The translations under genes and the position numbers were made by a program. The notes below the pieces were generated by a model. It had not been told where the DNA came from and did no database searches. It saw only the letters and a program-made list of their open reading frames with translations. Of a stretch of 64,000 bases of DNA, positions 29,677 through 40,086 are shown one piece after another. This stretch comes from Streptomyces fildesensis (GTDB taxonomy: Bacteria; Actinomycetota; Actinomycetes; Streptomycetales; Streptomycetaceae). The stretch's first letter is position 1, and each line of letters opens with the position of its first letter. The stretch is taken from assembly GCF_016107395.1 (NCBI RefSeq), contig NZ_JAAIKO010000001.1, positions 310,001-374,000 on the forward strand, in the 5' to 3' direction.

Positions 29677-31200
29677 TTACGCGAAGCGCTGGCTCGCGGA
29701 GCCGTCGCAAGCCGCCAGTTTCAGCGGCGAACTCGCGGCGCTCTGGGTCACGCACAGGCCGGTGGCCGCCACCGGGCGGATGGTGCCCGCCGTCATGGTG
29801 AACCGCTGGTTGGTGCCGCCGTGGCAGTCCCACAGGATGAGGCCGGTCCCGGCACTGTAGTTCGAGGCCGGCACGTCCATGCACCGGTCCTGGCTGAGCG
29901 CGATGTGCAGCGACTGGTACTGGGTGTCGTACGCGAAGGACTGGTTGCGGCCCCCGTGGCAGCTCCAGCCGAGCAGCGCGGTGTTGTTGCGCGACGAGCC
30001 GCCGTTGGCGTCCATGCACTGGCCGGTGGCCGCGTTGGTGACCGGCTTGAACGCGTCGTCCCAGGCGCCCTGGTGGAGCACCGGAGTGCCGGTGCTGGCC
30101 GGGTCGGCGCAACCGGCTTCCTGGTAGCCGGAGTTGTAGAGCTGGGTCAGGCACGACGCGAAGGCGCCGTGGCCGCGGGCGTTCGGGTGGAAGGACTGGC
30201 GTACGGAGTTGGCGTCGGGCGGGAACGGGTTGGTGATGTTCACGACCAGGCCGCGCGCCCAGGTGTTGTCCGTGCACGCCTCATGCCCGTGGAAGAGCCG
30301 GGAGTTGTCGAGGTACACCGCCCCGGTGGCCTCGGCGGCCTGGCGCATGCCGAGCTCGAAGGCGGGCACCGCGGAGTTGCGGCCCCAGGCGAGGTCCGTG
30401 TCGTAGCCGGTGCAGCCGCCCGGGATCTTGCCGGGGAAGCCGGGGTTGTCGTAGATGTCGGGGCTCATCGGGCTGGGGTAGCCCATCACCACGAGCTTGT
30501 AGTCGGCGTCCGCGTAGCCGGCGTCGCGCATGACCGTCCGCAGGTCCTGCACGGTCCCCTCGACCTTGGGCACCAGTCCGTCGACGCGGGCCTGCCAGCC
30601 GGGCGCGTACTTGGAGTCGCAGCTGCCCTGGAGCAGGAACCAGCGCTCCACGCAGTCGGTGATGACCGGTCCGAACTGCAGGTCGTCATTGGCCCCCGCG
30701 ACCAGCACCACCATCTTGATCTTCGTGTTGCGGGCCTTGATGGCGAGGCTGTCGCTCTGCACCAGCTCGTCCGCGTACTGCTTGCTGCCGCCGATCCTGA
30801 TGTTGCCGGTGTACGCGCCCGAGCAGGCGACGTTGTACGTCTCGTCGGCCGGGATGCCGGTGCGGTGGATCGCGGAGTCCGGGGAGCGGTGGCACCAGTT
30901 CGTGGGGCCGTCCGTGCCCGCCTCGTAGGTGCCGACGCCCTCGCCGGAGATCTCGCTGTCCCCCAGCGAGATCAGCCCGGTCTTGCGGTCGGCCATCGGC
31001 CGGATCGCCGGACTCCCGTACAGCGCCGTCGCCTCGGCGGCGCGGACCTGCTCGAGGTCGGCGGAGAGCGGCTTGACGGTGCTGTTCTGCGGGGCCGCGG
31101 AGGCCGTGGTGGTCAGACCGGCACCGCCCGCGAGGACGGTCGCGAGGACGGCCAGTACCGTCCCGGCGGCACGACAACGTCTCTTTCTCGACATGCGCAT
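29677..31200 (-). CDS. Secreted SGNH/GDSL hydrolase with C-terminal ricin-type lectin domain
   Basis: 507 residues from ATG 31200 with GGAG six bases upstream. A clear Sec signal (basic start, hydrophobic core, ASAAPQ cleavage region) leads to export. The hydrolase block I is LGDSEISGEG with the nucleophile Ser; VLVAGANDD is a later block, and SFHPNARGHGAF carries the catalytic His region. About 10 Cys suggest disulfides. The last 130 residues are a ricin B lectin fold with repeats such as CMDANGGSS, WSCHGGRNQSF, LWDCHGGTNQRF. It probably cleaves an ester of a cell-wall or plant polysaccharide while the lectin binds sugar. It sits between the two fumarase genes but has no evident link to them. 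Confidence 0.93.
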   Translation of the reverse strand: MRMSRKRRCRAAGTVLAVLATVLAGGAGLTTTASAAPQNSTVKPLSADLEQVRAAEATALYGSPAIRPMADRKTGLISLGDSEISGEGVGTYEAGTDGPTNWCHRSPDSAIHRTGIPADETYNVACSGAYTGNIRIGGSKQYADELVQSDSLAIKARNTKIKMVVLVAGANDDLQFGPVITDCVERWFLLQGSCDSKYAPGWQARVDGLVPKVEGTVQDLRTVMRDAGYADADYKLVVMGYPSPMSPDIYDNPGFPGKIPGGCTGYDTDLAWGRNSAVPAFELGMRQAAEATGAVYLDNSRLFHGHEACTDNTWARGLVVNITNPFPPDANSVRQSFHPNARGHGAFASCLTQLYNSGYQEAGCADPASTGTPVLHQGAWDDAFKPVTNAATGQCMDANGGSSRNNTALLGWSCHGGRNQSFAYDTQYQSLHIALSQDRCMDVPASNYSAGTGLILWDCHGGTNQRFTMTAGTIRPVAATGLCVTQSAASSPLKLAACDGSASQRFA

Positions 31201-31272
31201 ACGTCGCTCCTTCCACAGGAATGAAATGGGCTACGGCACTGTCCTACTGATGGGTGTTACTTGGAAGTAGTA

Positions 31273-31292
31273 CGACAATGGGAATGTTGTCG
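31273..31292. promoter_or_regulatory. Inverted repeat CGACAA-N8-TTGTCG before fumC
   Basis: A perfect 6-bp inverted repeat with an 8-base spacer lies 29 bases upstream of the fumC start, near its ribosome site and in the divergent spacer shared with the secreted hydrolase gene. It is a plausible operator; the binding protein is unknown. Confidence 0.45.
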
Positions 31293-31320
31293 AGGAGTTG
31301 CCGAGGAGAGGAATCCAGCC

Positions 31321-32727
<1,407 letters not shown>

Positions 32728-32750
32728 GGGCTGATCCGTAAGATCTGTTC

Positions 32751-33428
32751 ATGACAGCCGACACTCTTCTTGACGGAAACGGGCCGGGTACCAGCGGCTA
32801 CTGGTCGCCGGGTGAGCAAGTGTTGTGGCGTTATCGGGGCAACGGCACCGACGAGCTGCACATCTGCCGCCCGGTGACCGTCGTGCGCGATGACGCCGAG
32901 CTGCTCGCGGTCTGGATGGCGCCCGGTACCTCCTGTGTGAAGCCGGTGCTCACCGATGGCTCCCCGATCAACCGGGAGCCGCTCGCCACCCGCTATCTCA
33001 AGCCGCGCACTACGCGCGTCGAGCAGTGGTGGGGGGCGGGTGTGCTGAAAATCGCACACCCTGGCGAGCCCTGGTCGGTCTGGCTCTTCTGGGACAAAAG
33101 GTGGCATTTGAAGAACTGGTACGTGAACCTGGAGGAGCCGCGCCGGCGCTGGTCCGGCGGTCTGGACTCCGAGGACCACTTCCTCGACATCGCGGTCCGC
33201 CCGGACCGCAGCTGGCACTGGCTGGACGAGGACGAGTTCGCCCAGGCGCAGCTCGCGGGCCTTATGCCCGCCGAACGCGCCGAGCGGGTACGGTCGGCCG
33301 GACTGGAGGCGGCCGGGGTCATCAGGTCCTGGGGCCGGCCCTTCCGGGACGGCTGGGAGGACTGGCGCCCGGATCCCGGCTGGCCGGTACCGTCACTCCC
33401 GGACGACTGGAACCGTCCGGCAAAGTGA
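32751..33428 (+). CDS. DUF402 (FomD-like) protein
   Basis: 225 residues from ATG 32751, 23 bases after fumC, with only a weak ribosome site. The fold signature is a beta barrel rich in aromatic residues: KPRTTRVEQWWGAGVLKI, PWSVWLFWDKRWHLKNWYVN, DHFLDIAVRPDRSWHWLDEDEF (each split by turns). DUF402 proteins related to FomD hydrolyse nucleoside diphosphate esters or nucleotides in the cases studied. The substrate here is unknown. It is a frequent neighbour of fumC in streptomycetes. Confidence 0.88.
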   Translation: MTADTLLDGNGPGTSGYWSPGEQVLWRYRGNGTDELHICRPVTVVRDDAELLAVWMAPGTSCVKPVLTDGSPINREPLATRYLKPRTTRVEQWWGAGVLKIAHPGEPWSVWLFWDKRWHLKNWYVNLEEPRRRWSGGLDSEDHFLDIAVRPDRSWHWLDEDEFAQAQLAGLMPAERAERVRSAGLEAAGVIRSWGRPFRDGWEDWRPDPGWPVPSLPDDWNRPAK

Positions 33429-33561
33429 CCTCGTGAGCCCCTTGATGCGCCCCGGGTCGTCAAACGTAGGATCGTGCTCCGCAACACCGCGCAATTCCCA
33501 ACCAGCACCCAGAGCCTGACGCCAAGTCATCAAGCCACGCGCACCAAGGAGGACCGAGGCA

Positions 33562-34230
33562 GTGGGAACCGGCGGCTACGAGGACATAAAGCGGGACCGC
33601 GGCGGCCAGGCCGAAGCGTTCGACGCGATCGGCGACCGGTACGACGAGGCGTTCCCCCACAAGGACGGCCAGCTCACCGCGGGCCGGTGGCTCGCGGAGA
33701 CGCTGCCCGCCGGATCGCGGGTGCTCGACCTGGGCTGCGGCACCGGCCTGCCCAGCACCCGGCAGCTCGCCGGGGCCGGACACCGGGTCGTCGGCGTCGA
33801 TCTGTCCGCCGGCATGCTCGCGCTGGCCGCGCAGTACGTGCCGGAGGCCGAGTTCCACCAGGGCGACATCGCGGACCTGCGCCCCGGCGGCCCCCTCGAC
33901 CTCGGACGTTTCGACGGCGTCGCGGCCTTCTTCTCGCTGCTGATGCTGCCGCGCGCGGAGATTCCCTACGCATTGCGCGCCATCCATGATCTGCTGGAGC
34001 CCGCGGGTCTCTTCATCCTCTCGATGGTCGAAGCGGATGTGGACGACTTCGCCATCCCGTTCCTTGGTAACACCATCCGGGTATCCGGTTATCTACGGGA
34101 TGATTTGCACCAGGTAGTGGCGGACGCGGGCTTCGAGGTGATCGAGGAGGAGTCGTACGCCTATGCACCGGCGAGCACCGACGTGCCGCCGGAGGAGCAG
34201 CTCTTCCTCTACTGCCGACGACGCGCCTGA
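33562..34230 (+). CDS. Class I SAM-dependent methyltransferase
   Basis: 222 residues from GTG 33562 with AAGGAGG nine bases upstream. The SAM-binding motif I is RVLDLGCGTGLPS, followed by the acidic residue in VVGVDLSAGML and motif QGDIADL. The Rossmann fold is complete, and no substrate-specific domain stands out. The acceptor could be a small molecule or lipid. The gene lies directly before the PP2C-type phosphatase gene; the spacer is only 58 bases if the phosphatase starts at 34289. Confidence 0.9.
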   Translation: MGTGGYEDIKRDRGGQAEAFDAIGDRYDEAFPHKDGQLTAGRWLAETLPAGSRVLDLGCGTGLPSTRQLAGAGHRVVGVDLSAGMLALAAQYVPEAEFHQGDIADLRPGGPLDLGRFDGVAAFFSLLMLPRAEIPYALRAIHDLLEPAGLFILSMVEADVDDFAIPFLGNTIRVSGYLRDDLHQVVADAGFEVIEEESYAYAPASTDVPPEEQLFLYCRRRA

Positions 34231-34288
34231 CACGGCCCAATCCCCGCCGCGGCCAGCGCGTGGCGCACAACCGGATGGAACGACTCGC

Positions 34289-36499
34289 GTGACCACGGAT
34301 CGCACGCCCCCGCCCCCGGCGCGGCAACCGGGACCGGATGCCGCCCTGCCGGCACCGCTGCCGGACCCGCGCGGCGGCTTCCGCCTGCCCCCGGGCTCCG
34401 ACCGGGAGGACCAGCCCTCGCCGCCCCAGGCGCTCCCCGACGACCGTTCCGCACGGGACCGGCAGGCGGCGCAGGCCGCGGGCACGCCCCGGCGCGAAGC
34501 CGCCGCCGACGCGTCGTTCTCCAGCACCCCGCCGCGCGGGACCCAGGGGCCGGCGGGTGCCGCCATGGAGCCCGCCGGCCATCCGCGCCACGAGGAGCCC
34601 GCGGCGGCGCTCGCACCCACCCCCGCGGCGCCCGCGCCCCCGGGCTCCACGCCGCCCACCCCGCCCGGCGCCTCCGGCACCCTCGGCACCCGTACGGCGG
34701 TTTCCTCGGGCTCGGAGGCCGAGCGGCTGCGGTACGTCGGGGCGGCCACCCGGCGGATCGCCCGCGGTCTGGACCTCGACGAGATCCTGCTGGGCCTGTG
34801 CCGCTCCGCCGTCCCCGCGTTCGCCGACGCGATCCTGGTCTACCTCCGCGACCCGCTGCCGGTCGGCGACGAACGGCCGTCAGGGCCGCTCGTGCTCCGG
34901 CTGCGGCGCGCCGACGGCGGCCTCGACGAGCCCAGCGGGCAGTCCTACGTCGGCACCGTGCTGGCCCCGGTGCCCGCGGAGCCCGCCTACGGCGGCGCCG
35001 CCGAGAGCACCCTCGTCCGGCTGGACGGCCCGCTCGCCGAGGTGCTGCGCGGCGTACGCCCGGTCTTCGCGGAGCACCCGCAGTCCGCCGCCGCACTGGA
35101 GGAACTGCTGCGCTTCGGCGAGGGTCCTTCGGCCTCCGCCGGCGCGGGTCGGCCCGGAGAACGGCCCGGATTACACCCCGAGCCGGGTGCCGCCAGGAGC
35201 GACAGACCGCTGCACCCGCCCGTCCTGCCGACCGGACGCCGCGCGATACTCGCCCCGCTGCGCGGCCGCCGCCGGGTCATCGGCGCCGCCGTACTGCTGC
35301 GCCGCCCCGACCGGCCGCCGTTCGAGTCCGACGACCTCCTGGTCGCCGCCCAGCTCGCCACCCACACGGCGCTGGGCGTCGACAAGGCGGTGCTGTACGG
35401 ACGCGAGGCGTACATCGCGGACGCGCTGCAACGCGAGATGCTGCCCGACTCCCTGCCGCAGCCCACCGGGGTCCGGCTCGCCAGCCGCTATCTGCCGGCC
35501 GCCGAATCGGCCCGGGTCGGTGGCGACTGGTACGACGCGATCCCGCTGCCCGGCAGCCGCGTCGCGCTCGTCGTCGGCGACGTCATGGGCCACTCCATGA
35601 CCTCGGCGGCGATCATGGGCCAGCTGCGCACCACGGTGCAGACCCTCGCGGGGCTCGACCTGGCGCCGCAGGAGGTGCTGTACCACCTGGACGAGCAGGC
35701 CCAGCGGCTCGGCAGCGACCGCATGGCGACCTGCGTGTACGCGGTCTACGACCCGATCGCGCACCGGCTGGTGGTGGCCAACGCCGGCCACCCGCCGCCC
35801 ATCCTGCTGCACGCCAACGGCCTGGCCGAGGTGCTGCGGGTACCGCCGGGCGCGCCGATCGGCGTCGGCGGGGTGCCGTTCGAGGCGGTCGAGCTGCCGG
35901 CGCCGGCCGGCGCGACCCTCGTGCTGTACACCGACGGCCTCGTCGAGTCCCGGACACGGGACGTCTGGGGCGGCATCGAGCTGCTGCGCGAGCGGCTGCA
36001 CGACGCCGCGACCGTGCTGTCGCCGCCGCCGCTGGAACCGCTCTGCGACGAGATCCTGGAGATCCTCGGCCCCGGCGACCGCGACGACGACATCGCGCTG
36101 CTGGCCGCCCGCTTCGACGGGATCTCGCCGAGCGACGTCGCCTACTGGTACCTGGAGCCGCAGCCGCAGACCGCCGGCCGGGCCCGGCGGCTCGCCCGCC
36201 AGGCGCTGCGCCGCTGGGACCTGGAGCACCTGATCGAGCCGACCGAACTCCTGGTCAGCGAGATCGTCACCAACGCCGTCCGGTACGCCGAGCGGCCCAT
36301 CACGCTGCGGCTGCTGCGCACCGACGTGCTGCGCTGCGAGGTCGGCGACGACGCGCCGCTGCTGCCGCAGATGCGGCACGCCCAGCCGCAGGACGAGGGT
36401 GGCCGCGGCCTGTATCTCGTCAGCCGGATGGCTCAGCGGTGGGGGGCCACAAGACTGAGTGCGGGCAAGGTCGTCTGGTTCGAGCTGGCGATTCCGTAG
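34289..36499 (+). CDS. GAF - SpoIIE/PP2C phosphatase - HATPase (RsbW-like) three-domain regulator
   Basis: About 736 residues from GTG 34289 (GGATGGA upstream). An ATG at 34163 would overlap the methyltransferase gene and has no ribosome site. The first 150 residues are Pro/Ala-rich and disordered. A GAF-like sensor domain covers about 155-400. The SpoIIE phosphatase follows with GGDWYDAIPL, VVGDVMGHS, VVANAGHPPPIL and LVLYTDGLVESR, the metal-binding Asp residues being present. The C-terminus is a histidine-kinase-like ATPase with LLVSEIVTNAVRYA and DEGGRGLYLVSRMA. Such proteins control sigma factors by partner switching: the kinase part phosphorylates an anti-anti-sigma factor, which the phosphatase reverses. 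No partner gene is adjacent. Confidence 0.92.
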   Translation: MTTDRTPPPPARQPGPDAALPAPLPDPRGGFRLPPGSDREDQPSPPQALPDDRSARDRQAAQAAGTPRREAAADASFSSTPPRGTQGPAGAAMEPAGHPRHEEPAAALAPTPAAPAPPGSTPPTPPGASGTLGTRTAVSSGSEAERLRYVGAATRRIARGLDLDEILLGLCRSAVPAFADAILVYLRDPLPVGDERPSGPLVLRLRRADGGLDEPSGQSYVGTVLAPVPAEPAYGGAAESTLVRLDGPLAEVLRGVRPVFAEHPQSAAALEELLRFGEGPSASAGAGRPGERPGLHPEPGAARSDRPLHPPVLPTGRRAILAPLRGRRRVIGAAVLLRRPDRPPFESDDLLVAAQLATHTALGVDKAVLYGREAYIADALQREMLPDSLPQPTGVRLASRYLPAAESARVGGDWYDAIPLPGSRVALVVGDVMGHSMTSAAIMGQLRTTVQTLAGLDLAPQEVLYHLDEQAQRLGSDRMATCVYAVYDPIAHRLVVANAGHPPPILLHANGLAEVLRVPPGAPIGVGGVPFEAVELPAPAGATLVLYTDGLVESRTRDVWGGIELLRERLHDAATVLSPPPLEPLCDEILEILGPGDRDDDIALLAARFDGISPSDVAYWYLEPQPQTAGRARRLARQALRRWDLEHLIEPTELLVSEIVTNAVRYAERPITLRLLRTDVLRCEVGDDAPLLPQMRHAQPQDEGGRGLYLVSRMAQRWGATRLSAGKVVWFELAIP

Positions 36500-36502
36500 T
36501 TC

Positions 36503-36542
36503 CCGGCACCCGGGCCCGGGTGCCGGAGGCCGCGCGGCCTCC
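36503..36542 (+). terminator. Double palindrome terminator after the phosphatase gene
   Basis: A perfect 24-base palindrome (36503-36526) abuts a perfect 18-base palindrome (36525-36542). Together they form one or two stable hairpins starting four bases after the stop. Confidence 0.8.
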
Positions 36543-36646
36543 GGCGCCCCGCTGTCGCCCGGCGTGCCGAGCGGGAGGTTCGGTGCAAGGGTGGTCGAAG
36601 CGACGCCCCGGTACCGGACTCTCGACTCGAACGGGAGACACACGCG

Positions 36647-38095
36647 ATGAGCACCCCGTACACCACCAACAACGCCGGTGTCCCGGCGGAGAGCGACGAG
36701 CATTCGCTCACGGTGGGGCCGGACGGCCCGATCCTGCTGCAGGACCACTATCTGATCGAGAAGATGGCCCAGTTCAACCGTGAACGGGTCCCCGAGCGGG
36801 TGGTGCACGCCAAGGGCAGCGGAGCCTACGGCAGCTTCGAGGTCACGAACGACGTCAGCCAGTTCACCAAGGCCGATCTCTTCCAGCCGGGCCGGCGCAC
36901 CGAGATGCTGGCCCGCTTCTCCACCGTCGCGGGCGAGCAGGGCAGCCCGGACTCCTGGCGCGACCCTCGGGGCTTCGCGCTCAAGTTCTACACGGAGCAG
37001 GGCAATTACGACCTGGTGGGCAACAACACGCCCGTGTTCTTCGTCCGCGATCCGCAGAAGTTCCAGGACTTCATCCGCTCGCAGAAGCGCCGCGCCGACA
37101 ACGGCATGCGCGACAACGACATGCAGTGGGACTTCTGGACGCTCTCCCCGGAGACCGCGCACATGGTCACCTGGCTGATGGGCGACCGCGGCATCCCGAA
37201 GAACTTCCGCCACATGAACGGCTACGGCTCGCACACCTTCATGTGGGTCAACGGCGCCGGGCAGCGGTTCTGGATCAAATACCACTTCATCACCGACCAG
37301 GGCATCGACTTCCTCACCCAGGCCGACGCGGACGCGCTGGCCGGCGAGGACCCCGATGCCTTCCGGCGCGATCTGTTCGAGACGATCAAGCGCGGCGAGC
37401 ACCCTTCGTGGACGTTGAAGGTGCAGGTCATGCCGTTCGAGGACGCGTCCGGGTACCGGTTCAACCCGTTCGATCTGACCAAGGTGTGGCCGCACGGCGA
37501 CTACCCGCTGATCGAGGTCGGCCGGATGACGCTGGACAGGAACCCGGAGGATTTCTTCGTCCACATCGAGCAGGCAGCCTTCGAACCGTCGAACATGGTG
37601 CCGGGCATCGGCCCGTCCCCGGACAAGATGCTGATCGGCCGGCTCTTCTCGTACCCGGACACCCACCGGTACCGGATCGGCCCGAACTACGCACAACTGC
37701 CCCCGAACCGGCCGCACTCGCCGGTCTACTCGTACGCCAAGGACGGCCCGATGCGGTACGAGCCGTCCCGTACGGCCGCCGTGTACGCGCCGAACTCCTA
37801 CGGGGGTCCGGCCGCCGACACCGAGCGGTTCGGTGAGCCGGCGGGCTGGGCGAGCGCGGGCGAGATGGTGCGGGAGGCGTACGCGCCGCACCGCGAGGAC
37901 GACGACTGGGGACAGGCCGGCACACAGGTGCGGCAGGTGCTCGACGACGCTGCCCGCGCCCGGCTGGTGACGAACGTTTCCGGCCATCTGCTGAAGGGTG
38001 TCAGCGCACCCGTCCTGGAGCGGGCGCTGCAGTACTGGCGCTCCATCGACAAGGAGGTCGGCGACCGGATCTCGGTCGCCGTCAAGAGCGGCTGA
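36647..38095 (+). CDS. Monofunctional haem catalase (small-subunit clade)
   Basis: 482 residues from ATG 36647. It converts hydrogen peroxide to water and oxygen. The distal His is in [11 protein letters not shown], the distal Asn in [12 protein letters not shown], and the proximal Tyr with its Arg in [14 protein letters not shown]. The length and lack of a C-terminal flavodoxin-like domain place it in the small-subunit group. No obvious CatR/Fur box is recognised upstream. It lies 6 kb from the OxyR-AhpCD locus, so this part of the chromosome concentrates peroxide defence. Confidence 0.96.
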   Translation: MSTPYTTNNAGVPAESDEHSLTVGPDGPILLQDHYLIEKMAQFNRERVPERVVHAKGSGAYGSFEVTNDVSQFTKADLFQPGRRTEMLARFSTVAGEQGSPDSWRDPRGFALKFYTEQGNYDLVGNNTPVFFVRDPQKFQDFIRSQKRRADNGMRDNDMQWDFWTLSPETAHMVTWLMGDRGIPKNFRHMNGYGSHTFMWVNGAGQRFWIKYHFITDQGIDFLTQADADALAGEDPDAFRRDLFETIKRGEHPSWTLKVQVMPFEDASGYRFNPFDLTKVWPHGDYPLIEVGRMTLDRNPEDFFVHIEQAAFEPSNMVPGIGPSPDKMLIGRLFSYPDTHRYRIGPNYAQLPPNRPHSPVYSYAKDGPMRYEPSRTAAVYAPNSYGGPAADTERFGEPAGWASAGEMVREAYAPHREDDDWGQAGTQVRQVLDDAARARLVTNVSGHLLKGVSAPVLERALQYWRSIDKEVGDRISVAVKSG

Positions 38096-38126
38096 CCCCG
38101 CCGCAGCACCTCCGCCCCTCGAAACC

Positions 38127-38171
38127 GCAGCCCCGGCGCACGTGTTACCCCCCTCCGTGCCCCGGGGCTGC
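38127..38171 (+). terminator. Catalase terminator, 16-bp stem (15 matches)
   Basis: Arms 38127-38142 and 38156-38171 pair in 15 of 16 positions around a 13-base loop, 31 bases after the catalase stop. Confidence 0.75.
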
Positions 38172-38204
38172 ATCGTCTGCCCATAGCTTGCGGATGATTA
38201 ATGT

Positions 38205-38219
38205 GCTATCACTTTGCTA
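38205..38219 (+). promoter_or_regulatory. GCTA direct repeats in an AT-rich promoter region
   Basis: GCTA at 38205 and 38216 are 11 bases apart inside the AT-rich stretch GATTAATGTGCTATCACTTT, the only such stretch nearby. It lies just before the SPFH gene. Ribbon-helix-helix proteins, one of which is encoded second in this operon, often bind repeats spaced one turn apart. Confidence 0.45.
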
Positions 38220-38261
38220 GGCGGGCGAATGAGCGCGCCGAGCACTGTGAACGGGGGACCC

Positions 38262-39209
38262 ATGTCCGAGAACCGCACCACCGATCTCCAGTCCGAGATC
38301 CCTGAGATGCCTGCCCCGCATGTCACCGAACGGGTGGCCGTCGGCATGCCGGGGCTGCCCTTCCTGCTGATCGCCGTGCCGGTGCTGTTCGGCGGCATCG
38401 CGCTCTTCATCGTCGGCATCGCCCAGGCCAAGGACAGCGGCGGCGCGCTGGCGGGCGTCCTGATCGGCGCCGGTGTGCTGATCGCGATCGCCGCCTTCAT
38501 CACCATGTTCGGCCTCACCCAGGTCGCCCCCGGCGAAGCCCGCGTCTGCCAGCTCTTCGGCCGCTACCAGGGCACCATCCGCCAGGACGGGCTGCGCTGG
38601 GTGAACCCGTTCACCAGCCGCCGCAAGATCTCCACCCGGATCCGCAACCACGAGACCGCGGTCCTGAAGGTCAACGACTCGTACGGCAACCCGATCGAGC
38701 TGGCCGCGGTCGTCGTCTGGCAGGTCAGGGACTCCGCGCAGGCGGTCTTCGAGGTCGACGACTTCGTGGAGTTCATCGCGATCCAGACCGACACCGCCGT
38801 CCGGCACATCGCGACGAACTACCCGTACGACGCGCACGATGTGGAGGGCCTGTCGCTGCGCGGCAACGCCGAGGAGATCACCGAGAAGCTCTCCGTCGAG
38901 ATCGCCGCACGGGTCGGCGCGGCCGGCGTGAAGATCATCGAGTCCCGCTTCACGCACCTCGCCTACGCCCCCGAGATCGCCTCCGCGATGCTCCAGCGCC
39001 AACAGGCCGGCGCGATCGTGGCCGCCCGCCAGACCATCGTCGAGGGCGCGGTCGGCATGGTCGAGTCCGCACTGACCCGGATCTCCGAGCAGGGCATCGT
39101 CGAGCTCGACGAGGAGCGCAAGGCCGCCATGGTCAGCAACCTGCTCGTGGTCCTGTGCGGTGACCGCGCCGCCCAGCCCGTACTCAACACCGGGACCCTC
39201 TACCAGTGA
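38262..39209 (+). CDS. SPFH/Band 7 (stomatin-prohibitin-flotillin) membrane protein
   Basis: 315 residues from ATG 38262 with GGGGGA upstream; an earlier ATG at 38229 is possible. Two hydrophobic segments ([21 protein letters not shown] and a second near residue 65) form a membrane hairpin. The SPFH domain follows ([35 protein letters not shown], [17 protein letters not shown]). The coiled-coil end carries [20 protein letters not shown]. Flotillin-like proteins organise membrane microdomains. The stop overlaps the start of a ribbon-helix-helix gene as GTGA, suggesting a functional pair. Confidence 0.92.
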   Translation: MSENRTTDLQSEIPEMPAPHVTERVAVGMPGLPFLLIAVPVLFGGIALFIVGIAQAKDSGGALAGVLIGAGVLIAIAAFITMFGLTQVAPGEARVCQLFGRYQGTIRQDGLRWVNPFTSRRKISTRIRNHETAVLKVNDSYGNPIELAAVVVWQVRDSAQAVFEVDDFVEFIAIQTDTAVRHIATNYPYDAHDVEGLSLRGNAEEITEKLSVEIAARVGAAGVKIIESRFTHLAYAPEIASAMLQRQQAGAIVAARQTIVEGAVGMVESALTRISEQGIVELDEERKAAMVSNLLVVLCGDRAAQPVLNTGTLYQ

Positions 39210-39484
39210 CGGAACGCACCGGCCGCGCCGCCCGCAAGCAGGTGCTGCTGAGGCTCGACCCCGCCGTCCACGACGCCATCGCGACGTGGGCGGCGACCGA
39301 GCTCCGCAGCACCAACGCGCAGATCGAGTTCCTGCTGCGCCGGGCGCTCGCCGAGGCCGGGCGCCTCCCCGGCGCCGCCGGGCCGATCCCCCGCCGCGGC
39401 CGTCCGGCCCGGTCGGCGGAGCCGTCCGCAGAGTCGCAGACAGAACCGTCGGCAGAGGGAGGAAAAGGGATCGAGAGCCGATAG
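39206..39484 (+). CDS. Small ribbon-helix-helix (Arc-type) DNA-binding protein
   Basis: 92 residues from GTG 39206, overlapping the SPFH stop. The N-terminal 50 residues (KQVLLRLDPAVHDAIATWAA, RSTNAQIEFLLRRALAEAG) form the beta strand and two helices of an Arc/HicB-like fold. The rest is a disordered basic/acidic tail. It probably acts as a dimeric regulator, perhaps of its own operon through the GCTA repeats upstream. It does not look like an antitoxin with a toxin neighbour. Confidence 0.85.
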   Translation: MTERTGRAARKQVLLRLDPAVHDAIATWAATELRSTNAQIEFLLRRALAEAGRLPGAAGPIPRRGRPARSAEPSAESQTEPSAEGGKGIESR

Positions 39485-39511
39485 GAGTGGCTTGACCTGC
39501 GATGATCCACT

Positions 39512-39555
39512 ACACACCACGTCTATACACACCACGTATACACGTCATGTAGAGT
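39512..39555 (+). promoter_or_regulatory. PadR promoter/operator with direct repeats; leaderless -10
   Basis: ACACACCACGT occurs at 39512-39522 and 39527-39537, and TACA-N5-TGTA follows at 39539-39551. TAGAGT (39550-39555) is a -10-like box exactly six bases before the ATG, so the transcript may begin at the start codon. No ribosome site is seen. PadR proteins repress by binding such boxes in their own promoters. Confidence 0.6.
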
Positions 39556-39561
39556 GCTCGC

Positions 39562-40086
39562 ATGTCAATCGGCCACACCCTGCTCGGGCTTCTTGAGTCC
39601 GGCCCACGCCATGGTTACGACCTCAAGCGCGCCTTCGACGAACGCTTCGGCCACGACCGCCCGCTGCACTACGGGCAGGTCTACTCGACGATGGCCCGAC
39701 TCCTGAAGAACGGGCTCGTGGAGGTCGAGGGCATAGAGCCCGGCAGCGGCCCCGAGCGCAAGCGGTACGCGATCACCGACGCCGGACTGACCGACGTCGA
39801 GACGTGGCTCGCCCAGCCCGAGAAGCCCGAGCCGTATCTGCAGACGACCCTGTACACGAAGGTCGTCCTCGCCCTGCTGACCGGCCGCAGCGCCATCGAC
39901 CTGCTGGACACCCAGCGCGCCGAGCATCTGCGGCTCATGCGGGAACTGACCCGTCGCAAGTCCAGCGGCGACCTCGCCGACCAGCTGATCTGCGATCACG
40001 CTCTCTTCCACCTCGAGGCGGATCTGCGGTGGCTGGAACTCACCGCCGCCCGGCTCGACCAGCTCGCGACGGAGGTACGCAAGTGA
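39562..40086 (+). CDS. PadR-family transcriptional repressor
   Basis: 174 residues from ATG 39562. The winged helix (LLGLLESGPRHGYDLKRAFDE... YGQVYSTMARLLKNGLVEVE) is typical PadR, and the C-terminal part is the four-helix dimerisation domain of PadR subfamily 1 (QTTLYTKVVLALL... LELTAARLDQLA). PadR repressors often control drug-efflux genes. Here the stop overlaps the start of an ABC ATPase gene, so the repressor is first in the operon it presumably controls and senses the exported compound. Confidence 0.93.
   Translation: MSIGHTLLGLLESGPRHGYDLKRAFDERFGHDRPLHYGQVYSTMARLLKNGLVEVEGIEPGSGPERKRYAITDAGLTDVETWLAQPEKPEPYLQTTLYTKVVLALLTGRSAIDLLDTQRAEHLRLMRELTRRKSSGDLADQLICDHALFHLEADLRWLELTAARLDQLATEVRK

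Noticed and set aside
35171..38173. 1000-residue minus-strand open frame across the phosphatase and catalase genes
   Set aside because: Spans two well-supported plus-strand genes and shows shadow composition.
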